DNA from: Cyanosarcina radialis HA8281-LM2 | Lineage (GTDB): Bacteria > Cyanobacteriota > Cyanobacteriia > Cyanobacteriales > CCAP-1448 | DNA: 64,000 nucleotides | Assembly: GCA_019359615.1 (NCBI GenBank) | Contig: JAHHHA010000001.1 | Coordinates: forward strand, 1-64,000 | Reading direction: 5' to 3' | Shown here: positions 1-8,447 of the stretch, piece by piece | How the letters are laid out: each line of letters opens with the position of its first letter | Position numbering within the stretch: the first letter of the stretch is position 1 | Position numbers and translations under genes: made by a program | Notes under the pieces: model-generated | Database searches by the model: none | Seen by the model: only the letters and a program-made list of their open reading frames with translations | What the model was told of the DNA's origin: nothing

Positions 1-117
1 AAACAGCCGTAGTGGGAAGATTAAGGTATCGCATACCCATAGTACCGCGATGGAAGTTCTCAGATCTCGTGCGTTGATTTGAGAAGCCTACACTGTATGC
101 GATAGCATCAGTGTAGG
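1..117. repeat. Structured end of an unidentified inserted element
   Basis: This stretch contains two hairpins: GGTAT-cgc-ATACC at 25-37, and CCTACACTG (87-95) pairing with CAGTGTAGG (109-117). It abuts the exact point where the reading frame of the adjacent Uma2-like gene stops resembling its family. That suggests the end of a mobile element whose body lies left of the window. Hairpin-rich ends would fit an IS200/IS605-type element, but no transposase is visible here, so the family is a guess. Confidence 0.35.
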
Positions 118-488
118 AGGTTCACTTTCTCTTCGTATTCATCCCCTGGAGTTTTCGATACAACTTCCAGCACCAGGATGGGAACGATCTTATTTTCCTC
201 CCAGATAGCGTAGCTCAGGCGCGACTTTCCTTGTTTGCGCCGTTCTACTCCCAAGCTCAAAAAACCATCGGGAACGATTGGTACTAGGTGACTGACTCCC
301 GTTGTATGGTAAATGCCCATATCTACCCCAAAAAACCAGTCATTGCGATCTGCCCAAATAAACTCCAGCAGAAATAGCAAGCGATTGGGAATAAAGTTTT
401 GGTCCTCATTATCCACAGGAGTATCGTCGGAACAAGGCAGTTCCTCGGTAGAGGGTAGAGTCGTCAGTCGGGGGTCAGATTTCACCAT
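108..488 (-). pseudogene. Uma2-family (DUF820) protein, 3'-truncated
   Basis: The product starts MVKSDPRL and reaches the family core VPIVPDGFLSLGVE and ILVLEVVSKTPGDEYEEK. It resembles the Uma2 (DUF820) restriction-endonuclease-like fold so abundant in cyanobacteria. Family members are usually about 190-240 residues and continue past the EYEKK segment with a Tyr-rich strand and a coiled tail. Here the frame ends after 126 residues, where the hairpin-rich sequence at 87-117 begins, so the catalytic domain is cut in its second half. I chose the ATG at 488 over the in-frame TTG at 497. The molecular role of Uma2 proteins is poorly known. This copy is probably inactive. Confidence 0.6.
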
Positions 489-633
489 GGGAAACAAGCT
501 CCGGTAAGGCGACAGATATTTTTATTTTACCGAGCGATCGACATCCCATTGCTCGCTCTTCAACTCCTTAAAAAGATATTTCAATCACCAACAATCTTTC
601 TAACTCGTGGCAGACTTCTAGAAATGCAAATAG

Positions 634-1704
<1,071 letters not shown>

Positions 1705-1731
1705 TTGACGTTGCTAGCGAACAATCCCAAA

Positions 1732-1761
1732 TGTATAGACGTTTCATAAAACGTCTATACA
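1732..1761 (+). terminator. Perfect hairpin downstream of gap1
   Basis: A 13-bp perfect stem, TGTATAGACGTTT pairing with AAACGTCTATACA across a 4-base loop (CATA), lies 27 bases after the gap1 stop. There is no T-run after it, so it may be an RNA-stabilising or bidirectional structure rather than a classical intrinsic terminator. Confidence 0.45.
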
Positions 1762-1826
1762 AAGAATGTTCAGCACAATTTTTGAGAATAGGGATAATGT
1801 ATGGTCGGTAGGGTCGCAATGCATTC

Positions 1827-2047
1827 ATTGGTGTCAAGTTAACGGTCTAGAGCTTCGCCCCGCCAGGGGTTGAAAACCCCTGTCTCAAAGCTAAAGTCCT
1901 CTAAAGAGGACTGGCCGATCTGTGGGTAATTTCCTTCTTTAGTCCATTTCAATGGACTTGCGCTATTAGCCAGGGGTTTTGAACCCCTGGCGGAGATGGC
2001 TGAAATTCAGGGTACAGCAACGACTTTAGCTCTAAGTTGACACCAAT
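1827..2047. mobile_element. MITE-like element, copy 1
   Basis: A 221-bp non-coding element with terminal inverted repeats ATTGGTGTCAAGTTAA and a matching right end (one mismatch). Four internal hairpins follow each other: AGGGGTTgaaaAACCCCT-like, GTCCTCTAAAGAGGAC, AGTCCATTTCAATGGACT and CCAGGGGTTTTGAACCCCTGG. A second copy with the same order of hairpins is at 21140-21358. The flanks GCAATGCATTC and GAATGCATTGC share AATGCATT, and together they rebuild a palindromic repeat of the GGGGCGCAATGCATTGCGCCCC type found elsewhere in the window. The element therefore seems to have landed inside another repeat. It encodes no transposase. Confidence 0.75.
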
Positions 2048-2097
2048 GAATGCATTGCGCCCCTACTATTATGGGGTATCTGTGCAGAAGTTCTAAG

Positions 2098-2568
2098 TTA
2101 ATCTGAGATATACACATCTAATATTTGCAAACCTTTTTTAGGCTCATTACTGAAATAGCAAAAATATTTATTTCTCAAAAGCGCACCATAACTGTTTTGT
2201 GCGTCTACCCCGCCGATTACCGCATAAATACCAATAAATATTTCCATAGTGTGAGGTCCCTTTGAGAATCTAGCTGAAGCTGGAGATTTCAGTGAGTCCA
2301 ATACTGCTGACTTGCAATAATTACCCAATTGATTAACAACCTTCTGAGGAGCATGGGTTGACCTTTGACCAATTTTTCCAAGATTATCAGTTCCTATTCT
2401 TAGAGCTAATAGCTGACAGCTTAAATAACGTAACTCATCTTTTTTAACAGTAGAGCATGAATCTTCAATGGCTTGGGATGCCATAGATGATGAGTTAATA
2501 CTAAACGCGGTCAAGAAAACTGCTGCCATAGCGGGCAAGCTAAATATTCTTACAATTAATTTATTCAT
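2098..2568 (-). CDS. Hypothetical secreted protein with LKSPASARF and VDAQNSYGA motifs
   Basis: The 156-residue product begins with a basic start and a hydrophobic segment ending near SMASQA, which looks like a Sec signal peptide. The mature part contains four or five Cys, a segment SLKSPASARF and a later GGVDAQNSYGALLRNKYFCYF. That pair of motifs recurs in small exported or envelope proteins of diverse bacteria whose function I cannot name. The gene stands alone on the minus strand between the MITE and the metallo-hydrolase gene. AT-content is higher than in its neighbours, which may mean transfer. Confidence 0.55.
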   Translation of the reverse strand: MNKLIVRIFSLPAMAAVFLTAFSINSSSMASQAIEDSCSTVKKDELRYLSCQLLALRIGTDNLGKIGQRSTHAPQKVVNQLGNYCKSAVLDSLKSPASARFSKGPHTMEIFIGIYAVIGGVDAQNSYGALLRNKYFCYFSNEPKKGLQILDVYISD

Positions 2569-2767
2569 GAATTTACTTACTTTTAAAAACTAAATTAATA
2601 ATATTTACTTTAAAAATAAATAAAATCAAGGAAAACACCTGATCTAGATAAGTTCAAGTTTGCAGATAAGTATTTTTACGGAAGAGTAGACATTGACGGT
2701 CAAAAATTTAGTTAACAAATTGTAATAATTCCCTATAATAAAACCAGACGCAATCTCGATACCTACT

Positions 2768-3553
2768 ATGTATCTCACTTGGCTAGACAGTAACAGTTGG
2801 GCGATCGAACTGGGAGGAAAATACATCCTGCTCGATCCTTGGTTGGTTGGTTCCTTGTCGTTCGGCAACCAGAATTGGTTTTTTCGCGGCTATCGAGAGC
2901 AAGAACGCTCTATCCCCGAACATATCGACCTGATTTTGCTGTCTCAAGGTTTGCCAGATCACGCCCATCCCCCGACTCTCGAACGACTCGATCGATCGAT
3001 TCCGGTTGTCGGTTCGACGAGTGCAGCCAAAGTAGTACGAGATTTAGGTTACAGCCAAGTTACAGCTTTAACTCCCGGCGAGACTTTGGTTTTCGATAAT
3101 GCCGTGGAAATTAGAGCGGTTCCCGGTTCTGCTCTCGGCCCGAATAACATCGAAAATGGCTATATTTTGAAAGAATTGGCAACTGGATTGACAATTTATT
3201 ACGAACCGCACGGTTCTCATCACCCTTCTTTGTCAGAATTCGCCCCCGTAGATGTGGCGATCGCTCCGATTATTGACTTAAGCCTGCCTTTGGTGGGGCC
3301 GATTATCAAGGGCACAGATGGGGCGTTAAAAATGGTGAAGCAATTACAACCTCAAGTAATTCTGCCAACTGCCGATCCGGGAGAAGTAAGTTATGAAGGG
3401 TTGCTGACTAATTTATTGAAAGCTGTAGGTACTGTCGAAGAATTTCAGGAATTGCTAAAACAAAATCATCTGTCAACGCAAGCGATCGCTCCTCGTCCGG
3501 GAGAACGTTTGGAGTTAAAATTGCAACTTCGGGAAGCCAGTACCGTCTCTTGA
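2768..3553 (+). CDS. Metallo-beta-lactamase-fold protein with altered metal motif
   Basis: The 261-residue product has the MBL-fold layout: an N-terminal SWAIELGGKYILLDPWL strand pair, a central loop, EPHGSHHPSL, and a C-terminal LPTADPGE segment. It resembles the cyanobacterial and chloroplast YycJ/UPF0173-like MBL-fold hydrolases. The usual HxHxDH metal motif reads SQGLPDHAHP, so two metal-binding His at its start are replaced while the DH pair is kept. It may bind one metal or have shifted activity. The start ATG opens directly with the first beta strand. Function is unknown. Confidence 0.7.
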   Translation: MYLTWLDSNSWAIELGGKYILLDPWLVGSLSFGNQNWFFRGYREQERSIPEHIDLILLSQGLPDHAHPPTLERLDRSIPVVGSTSAAKVVRDLGYSQVTALTPGETLVFDNAVEIRAVPGSALGPNNIENGYILKELATGLTIYYEPHGSHHPSLSEFAPVDVAIAPIIDLSLPLVGPIIKGTDGALKMVKQLQPQVILPTADPGEVSYEGLLTNLLKAVGTVEEFQELLKQNHLSTQAIAPRPGERLELKLQLREASTVS

Positions 3554-3827
3554 TAATGCGACAGAGGCAAAATATTGACGCGATCTGTAGCTTTCAGGAT
3601 GTTTTATCTGGAACGATCGTTGGCAGATCGTACACTTAAAAGGAGTTCAAAATTTTTCTGGACTTACACGGTTGGGTTAGTTGGGTTTCCTGTCGTCAAC
3701 CCAACCTACGGCTGTCGTACTGTTTTCGGCGTGTCCATCCACTACATTTATAGGCTTGGCCTTCTGAACTTCTGTTGGCGCAGCCTGCGCTCGGCGCATA
3801 CTCCTGAACTCCCGTATTCTTCCAAAG

Positions 3828-4715
3828 ATGGATTTACTGCGATCGCTCCCTTTAGGACTGTATCTCGAACAACCGATTACCTGGCTGCACCGCCTCGATC
3901 CCAGAGTGAAACTAGGTTGGTTGATGAGCTTTTTATTGGCTCCGATTTTGGCAAATCCCTACTGGCGATTGGCGTTGGTAGCAGTATTGATGGTGATGAC
4001 TTTGACGGCAGGAATTCCCTGGCGAGTGTGGCGACAGCAAATGGGTTGGCTGCTGATGTTAGGGGTTTTCCTGTTCGCGATCGCAGCTATTGCCCCCGAT
4101 GCTTTGAATTCGAGCCATCAACCCCGATTGCCAGCCGACGATATCCCAGTCCCGCCGACCTCTTACCAATACGTGCTGTGGAAGTTAGATGCTGGTTTTC
4201 TCAAATTTACCGTTACCCGCCGCACTCTCGCTTTAGCAATTAGCGCCAGTACCTTACTGTTTACCCTGATTTACAGTTCTACTCTGTACTTACTCACTAC
4301 TGCCCCCGAAGAAATTACCGCTGGGATCGAAAGCCTGATGCGTCCTTTGAGACGCTTCAAGATCCCCGTTACCGAAATTGCCCTCACCTTAACTCTGTCT
4401 TTGCGATTTATCCCCTTGGTGTTGGAAGAGGTACAGAATTTAGTGCGATCGGTACGCACTAGAGCGATTAACTGGAAGAAGTTAGGGGTGCGAAAAAGCT
4501 TGCAAGTTTGGTTGTTAGTAGTCGATCGCTTATTAGAAAATTTACTGTTAAGGGCAGAACAAATTGCCAGCGCCATGAAGGTACGCGGTTTTACCAGTCC
4601 CAACGAGCATCGAGTCCAGTGGTATCAGTTACGGATTGGCAAATGGGATTGGATGGCATTATTTGTTTTAGGAGCATTCTGGAGCGCACGGCTGATTTGG
4701 GGAGGAGAGTTTTGA
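3828..4715 (+). CDS. EcfT/CbiQ-like transmembrane component of an ECF-type transporter
   Basis: A 295-residue membrane protein with several hydrophobic segments (about residues 30-100, 130-160 and 270-290). A cytoplasmic part carries the paired Ala-Arg-Gly-like coupling motifs RTRAI (about residue 211) and SAMKVRGF (about 250). In EcfT these helices contact the ATPase subunits and link them to the substrate-binding S component. No ATPase or S component is adjacent, so it would use partners encoded elsewhere, as is common in cyanobacteria. The substrate cannot be told from sequence. The start at MDLLRSLPLG lies just after a repeat-rich spacer. Confidence 0.8.
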   Translation: MDLLRSLPLGLYLEQPITWLHRLDPRVKLGWLMSFLLAPILANPYWRLALVAVLMVMTLTAGIPWRVWRQQMGWLLMLGVFLFAIAAIAPDALNSSHQPRLPADDIPVPPTSYQYVLWKLDAGFLKFTVTRRTLALAISASTLLFTLIYSSTLYLLTTAPEEITAGIESLMRPLRRFKIPVTEIALTLTLSLRFIPLVLEEVQNLVRSVRTRAINWKKLGVRKSLQVWLLVVDRLLENLLLRAEQIASAMKVRGFTSPNEHRVQWYQLRIGKWDWMALFVLGAFWSARLIWGGEF

Positions 4716-4778
4716 AAAGTGTTAAGTGTTAAGTGTTGAGTGTTGAGTTGGCGCTAATACTTAAGCTTCTGAAGTGCT

Positions 4779-6275
4779 ATGAAAGAATTACTGCCCTGGT
4801 TTTGGCGCTCGCTGCCGTTAGAAGATCGGACTGGCTCTGATGTCTTTGAGGCTTTGTTTTACCAGCCAAACGCGATCGGTACTCTCTTAGAAAGCCCGCC
4901 TGCTAGTGGCGACGAGCGAAACGAATTGACTCGATATTCCATTTGCGCGGGCAGTCCTCGGCTGGTAGCTGGCAAACCTCAAACGTGGACTCCACCTGTA
5001 GGACAAATTCTGCCTTTCCTACACCATCTCCTCCAACATTCGGCAATACCGAGGGCTGAAGAGCCGCAATTGACTCTGCCATTTACTGGCGGTTGGCTGG
5101 GCTGGCTGGGCTACGATCTGGCGTGGGAAATCGAACGACTTCCCACCCTGAAATCGGATCCCTTGCCCTTCCCCGTGGCTTTTTGGTACGAACCAGCATC
5201 TTTTGCCATACTCGATCGCTGGGAACAAACTCTCTGGCTAGCATCTACTGCCCAGTCCGAACTCGATCGCTTAGAGTACCAATTAGAACGTTCTCCCTTT
5301 GTCTCCCCATCTCCCCATCTCCCCATCTCCCCCTCTCGCCCTCCCCTTTCGATCGATTTCTTATCATCTCAAGCCGATTACGAAGACGCAGTACGGCAGG
5401 CCAAAAAGTATATTCAGGCTGGGGATATTTTTCAGGCAAATATTTCGCTGCGATTTGCTACTCGTACCACCGCCGATAGCTGGACGATTTATCGCGCCCT
5501 GCAACAGATCAACCCTTCACCGATGAGCAGCTATTGGCAGACACCTTGGGGGGCGGTAATTAGTTGTTCTCCAGAAAGATTGGTGCGATCGCGATTGGGT
5601 AGCGACAGCAAATTCGAGATTTCCACCAGGCCGATTGCGGGCACGCGAGCGCGGGGAACTAACATAGAAAGCGATCGACAACTGGGTGAAGATTTGCTTT
5701 CTAATGCCAAAGAAAGAGCCGAACATATCATGCTCGTCGATTTAGAACGCAATGATTTAGGGCGAGTGTGCGAATGGGGATCGGTGGCGGCGGACGAGCT
5801 ATTTGCGATCGAGCGCTACAGCCACGTCATGCACCTAGTCAGCAATGTTAGAGGCATCTTGCAGCCCGATTTAGACCCAATCGATGCGATTCGCGCTCTG
5901 TTTCCTGGTGGAACGATTACGGGTTGCCCTAAAGTCCGCTGTCTGGAAATCATTGAAGAACTCGAACCCGTGCGTCGCAACTTGTTTTATGGCTCTTGCG
6001 GCTATCTAGATTGGCGGGGCAATCTAGATTTGAACATCTTAATTCGTACTCTGCTGTTTGGCGACAGGGAGCAGAGGAGGCAATACTCCCCTCTCCTGCG
6101 AGGAGAGGGGCAGGGGGTGAGGTTAACACGACCCACTCCACACTCCGAACTCTCTCATATAGTTTGGGGGCAAGTGGGGGCAGGAATTGTAGCCGATAGC
6201 GATCCCGAACAGGAATGGTTTGAGTCTCTTCACAAAGCTCAAGCTCAGTTGGCAGCATTGGGACTTGTGGCTTAG
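4779..6275 (+). CDS. Chorismate-utilising enzyme, PabB/TrpE family, with two in-frame repeat inserts
   Basis: This is the chorismate-binding subunit of anthranilate or 4-amino-4-deoxychorismate synthase, which adds ammonia from a glutaminase partner to chorismate. The N-terminal domain has LLES and GGWLGWLGYD. The catalytic domain has QAGDIFQANIS, PIAGTRARG, VDLERNDLGR and PGGTITGCPKVRC. The last motif is closer to PabB, while LLES and NPSPM recall TrpE, so I leave the choice open. Two segments look foreign: SPFVSPSPHLPISPSRPP (about residues 172-190, from a CTCCCCAT tandem array) and YSPLLRGEGQGVRLTRP (about 434-449, from a palindromic repeat). Both sit at linkers or surface loops, so the enzyme may still work. 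63 bp separate it from the EcfT-like gene. Confidence 0.85.
   Translation: MKELLPWFWRSLPLEDRTGSDVFEALFYQPNAIGTLLESPPASGDERNELTRYSICAGSPRLVAGKPQTWTPPVGQILPFLHHLLQHSAIPRAEEPQLTLPFTGGWLGWLGYDLAWEIERLPTLKSDPLPFPVAFWYEPASFAILDRWEQTLWLASTAQSELDRLEYQLERSPFVSPSPHLPISPSRPPLSIDFLSSQADYEDAVRQAKKYIQAGDIFQANISLRFATRTTADSWTIYRALQQINPSPMSSYWQTPWGAVISCSPERLVRSRLGSDSKFEISTRPIAGTRARGTNIESDRQLGEDLLSNAKERAEHIMLVDLERNDLGRVCEWGSVAADELFAIERYSHVMHLVSNVRGILQPDLDPIDAIRALFPGGTITGCPKVRCLEIIEELEPVRRNLFYGSCGYLDWRGNLDLNILIRTLLFGDREQRRQYSPLLRGEGQGVRLTRPTPHSELSHIVWGQVGAGIVADSDPEQEWFESLHKAQAQLAALGLVA
5301..5345. repeat. In-frame CTCCCCAT tandem array in the PabB/TrpE gene
   Basis: Tandem CTCCCCAT units sit in the linker between the N-terminal and chorismate-binding domains. 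The complementary unit GGGGAGAT forms arrays in the NRPS gene (56684-56777) and an intergenic region (about 34298-34350). Confidence 0.8.
6081..6123. repeat. In-frame palindromic repeat in the PabB/TrpE gene
   Basis: The palindromic core CTCTCCTGCGAGGAGAG is followed by GGGGGTGAGG. The same family occurs at 12223-12262, about 31490 and 45720-45770. It adds about 15 residues near the C-terminus of the enzyme. Confidence 0.8.
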
Positions 6276-6309
6276 GGCGGTGCGATTGAGCCGATAACTC
6301 ATCAATTTC

Positions 6310-6340
6310 ATCTGTGTTTATCTGTGTGCATCTGTGGTTT
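6310..6340. repeat. 10-bp tandem repeat ATCTGTGTTT
   Basis: About three units of ATCTGTGTTT lie between the stops of the convergent PabB/TrpE and aroE genes. The same unit recurs in four junctions of the PKS/NRPS cluster. Confidence 0.75.
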
Positions 6341-6359
6341 TTATTAAATTGAAGAAAGC

Positions 6360-7235
6360 CTAAATCTCAAAGCCCAAATGTTGCCGCAAAGCTTGACGCA
6401 TAATCTCTAATGGCGCTGGCTGCTGCAACCAGATTTCTAAAGCAGCGGCTCCTTGACAGATGAGCATTTCTAAGCCATCGATCGCCATCTTTCCTTGCGA
6501 TCGAGCTTGTTGCAAAAATAAAGTCGGATTGGGATTGTAAATTAAGTCGTAAGCGATCGCTCCTGAAGGTAATTTCGCCATTACCTCTGCATCTACTGGC
6601 GACTGGTGCGAGCGATTGCCCATACCTACAGGCGTAGCATTGACGAGCAAACTTGTCTTTGCCATCAATTCTGGTAATTCTTGCCATTGATGCAGGCTGA
6701 GATTTACCGACAAAGGTGAATTTACCCAACTTTTACCAAATTCTTCTAACTTTTTGGGATCGCGCCCCACGACGTTGACTCGATCGCAACCTAATTTAGC
6801 ACAGGCTGCTACTACTGCCCGCGCCGCACCGCCATAGCCTAAAATTGTCGCTTCAGTTTGACTCCAATCTCGATCGCATTGCTGCAAGGGAGCCAGAAAT
6901 CCAGCGATATCGGTATTAGTCCCGCACCAAGTTCGATCGCGACGCGAAACTGTATTCACCGCACCGACAGCGTGGGCAATTCGATCGACTTCCCCTTTTT
7001 CAGATAACAGTTGAAAAATCGCTTCTTTATGGGGAATGGTAACGTTAAAGCCTTGGAGTTCGATCGCCATCAAACCGTCAACAGCTATAGCTAGGTTCTC
7101 TGGTGCAATCGCCAAAGGAATGTAAACATAATCGAGTTGCAGATTTGCGATCGCGGCATTGTGCATCACTGGCGACAGAGAATGAGCGATCGGATAGCCG
7201 ATAACTGCTAATAATTTCGTTTTACCTGTAATCAT
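6360..7235 (-). CDS. aroE: Shikimate dehydrogenase
   Basis: Reduces 3-dehydroshikimate to shikimate with NADPH in the aromatic amino-acid pathway. The 291 residues show the substrate-binding SLSPVMHNAAI, the catalytic Lys in NVTIPHKEAI, GAVNTVSRR, the Asp of NTDIAGF, the nucleotide loop LGYGGAARAV, and NATPVGM. Length and all key residues are normal. It is convergent with a chorismate-using gene of the same pathway, though they are not co-transcribed. The start MITGKTKLLAVIGYP matches family N-termini. Confidence 0.96.
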   Translation of the reverse strand: MITGKTKLLAVIGYPIAHSLSPVMHNAAIANLQLDYVYIPLAIAPENLAIAVDGLMAIELQGFNVTIPHKEAIFQLLSEKGEVDRIAHAVGAVNTVSRRDRTWCGTNTDIAGFLAPLQQCDRDWSQTEATILGYGGAARAVVAACAKLGCDRVNVVGRDPKKLEEFGKSWVNSPLSVNLSLHQWQELPELMAKTSLLVNATPVGMGNRSHQSPVDAEVMAKLPSGAIAYDLIYNPNPTLFLQQARSQGKMAIDGLEMLICQGAAALEIWLQQPAPLEIMRQALRQHLGFEI

Positions 7236-7340
7236 TAAACCTCTTACAAAAGTGTAAAAATAATTATTGAGAGAACTGAAATCGTCAAAACTCTAGCTTA
7301 TTACTTATTACTTATTACTTGACTTCTGCAAGAAGTCTAT

Positions 7341-7481
7341 TAAACCTCTGGCTCGATACCTGCGGCTTTGAGTTGCGCTGCCAAACGATCGGCGCGTTGT
7401 CGTTCTCGTTGTTCTCGTTCCTCGGCCGTTAAATAGCGATCGCCTTGCTGGTTATACCACGTCAATACTTTTTGCGGCATC
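7341..7481 (-). pseudogene. Uma2-family C-terminal tail remnant
   Basis: A short frame on the minus strand reads MPQKVLTWYNQQGDRYL, then TAEERERQRERQRADRLAA, then QLKAAGIEPEV. This is the typical last strand and charged coiled tail of cyanobacterial Uma2 proteins. A stop lies shortly upstream in frame and no catalytic domain precedes it. It is most simply a decayed 3' end, although translation of a 46-residue peptide cannot be excluded. Confidence 0.55.
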
Positions 7482-7566
7482 GATCCTAAAGTAGTTTGAT
7501 GTCACCATATGGACTAGTGCCAAATTAAATAGATATTCAGAGCCTTAGCGATCGAAAGCACTTACT

Positions 7567-7720
7567 TCCGTTATTATAGGCGATCGCCTAATGCTCTTTT
7601 TTCGGCTTCGATTCTGGCTCGATCTGCTTCTTGAAGTCGGTACGGGCAGACGAAAGCTCGTGTAGCTGTTTCCTGCAAAAAAGCTACTAGCGGGTTTGCC
7701 ACCGCCAGCCTAAAAAATAG
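7567..7720 (-). pseudogene. Possible second Uma2-like tail fragment
   Basis: On the minus strand a frame reads LQEADRARIEAEKRALGDRL before a stop at about 7577. This is another charged coil like those ending Uma2 proteins. The upstream residues (LAVANPLVAFLQETATRAF) are not recognisable to me. The start is undefined, so the left part of this call is uncertain. Confidence 0.3.
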
Positions 7721-7752
7721 GTAATGAATGTCGATGCGTTGTAAAAATTAAA

Positions 7753-7782
7753 ATAGGCTTTGCCTGAGAGCGCAAAGCCTAT
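7753..7782 (-). terminator. Rho-independent terminator of rpsU
   Basis: An 11-bp stem, ATAGGCTTTGC with GCAAAGCCTAT, lies 34 bases downstream of the rpsU stop. On the minus strand it is followed by TTTTAATTTTT. Confidence 0.85.
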
Positions 7783-7815
7783 CGTGATTACTTTAAAGTG
7801 ATTGAATAAATTTGA

Positions 7816-7995
7816 TTAACGAAAACGCTTTTTGCGCCGAGCCGCCACTGCTTTTCGCTTGCGCTTCTCCAAAGGGGTTTCAAAGTGCCGATTCTTTTTA
7901 ACATCTGCTAAAATTCCCGCTTTCGATACCTGGCGTTTAAAGCGACGTAAAGCTGAATCGATGCCTTCGTTTTCTCCTAATAACACTTGGGTCAT
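7816..7995 (-). CDS. rpsU: 30S ribosomal protein S21
   Basis: A 59-residue very basic protein. It starts [19 protein letters not shown] and continues [15 protein letters not shown] and [18 protein letters not shown], ending KKRFR. This is the standard bacterial S21 layout: a short acidic N-terminus followed by two Arg/Lys-rich helices. S21 binds the 30S platform near the anti-Shine-Dalgarno end of 16S rRNA and helps initiation. A TTCTCC stretch on the plus strand gives a GGAGAA ribosome-binding site about 11 bases before the ATG. A strong terminator follows. The gene is short and easily missed. Confidence 0.95.
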   Translation of the reverse strand: MTQVLLGENEGIDSALRRFKRQVSKAGILADVKKNRHFETPLEKRKRKAVAARRKKRFR

Positions 7996-8447
7996 TCCTT
8001 CTACTTTCTCCTTATGTTGCTATAGGTCATTTGGAACCGATCTATCTGAATTTTTCCTCGCTGCCATCTTGGGACGTTGGCGCTAGGCTGTGCGCTAGCA
8101 CGTATCGCCCATATGAATTATCAGGTTAGGAGGTAAAAATACCTGCCTTAAAATTGGTTAGATCGCTCTACCTTTAGCAGTATAAAACGAGACAATTACC
8201 TTAGCGATCGCTTCACTTACAAGACTTATATAACAACTCCATATATAGCAAGTCTAAATGATAATTGGTATGAGTTGTAATATTTCCGGCTCCCCTCTCC
8301 CAAGCTTGGGAGAGGGGTTGGGGGTGAGGGCTGTTCGCCAAATCTCGCACCCATATACCAATTGTAGGGGCGCAATCCTTCGGCAAGCTCAGGAACAGTT
8401 TTGCACCCCTACAACTCGAAATCGGGTTAATTCATTTCAATCTTTAG
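7996..8447. other. Intergenic region with two repeat insertions
   Basis: No gene is supported between rpsU and secA. The region holds a CTCTCCCAAGCTTGGGAGAG palindromic repeat (8288-8332) and a TGTAGGGGCGCAAT...TTGCACCCCTACA repeat (8363-8414). Both families also occur inside the PKS and NRPS genes. Frames that open here are made of repeat sequence. Confidence 0.7.

Noticed and set aside
2644-2868. Minus-strand frame of 74 codons
   Set aside because: It overlaps the start of the MBL-fold gene and shows no protein features.
3575-4243. A 222-codon frame overlapping the EcfT-like gene
   Set aside because: It has no family resemblance and overlaps a clear transmembrane protein in another frame.
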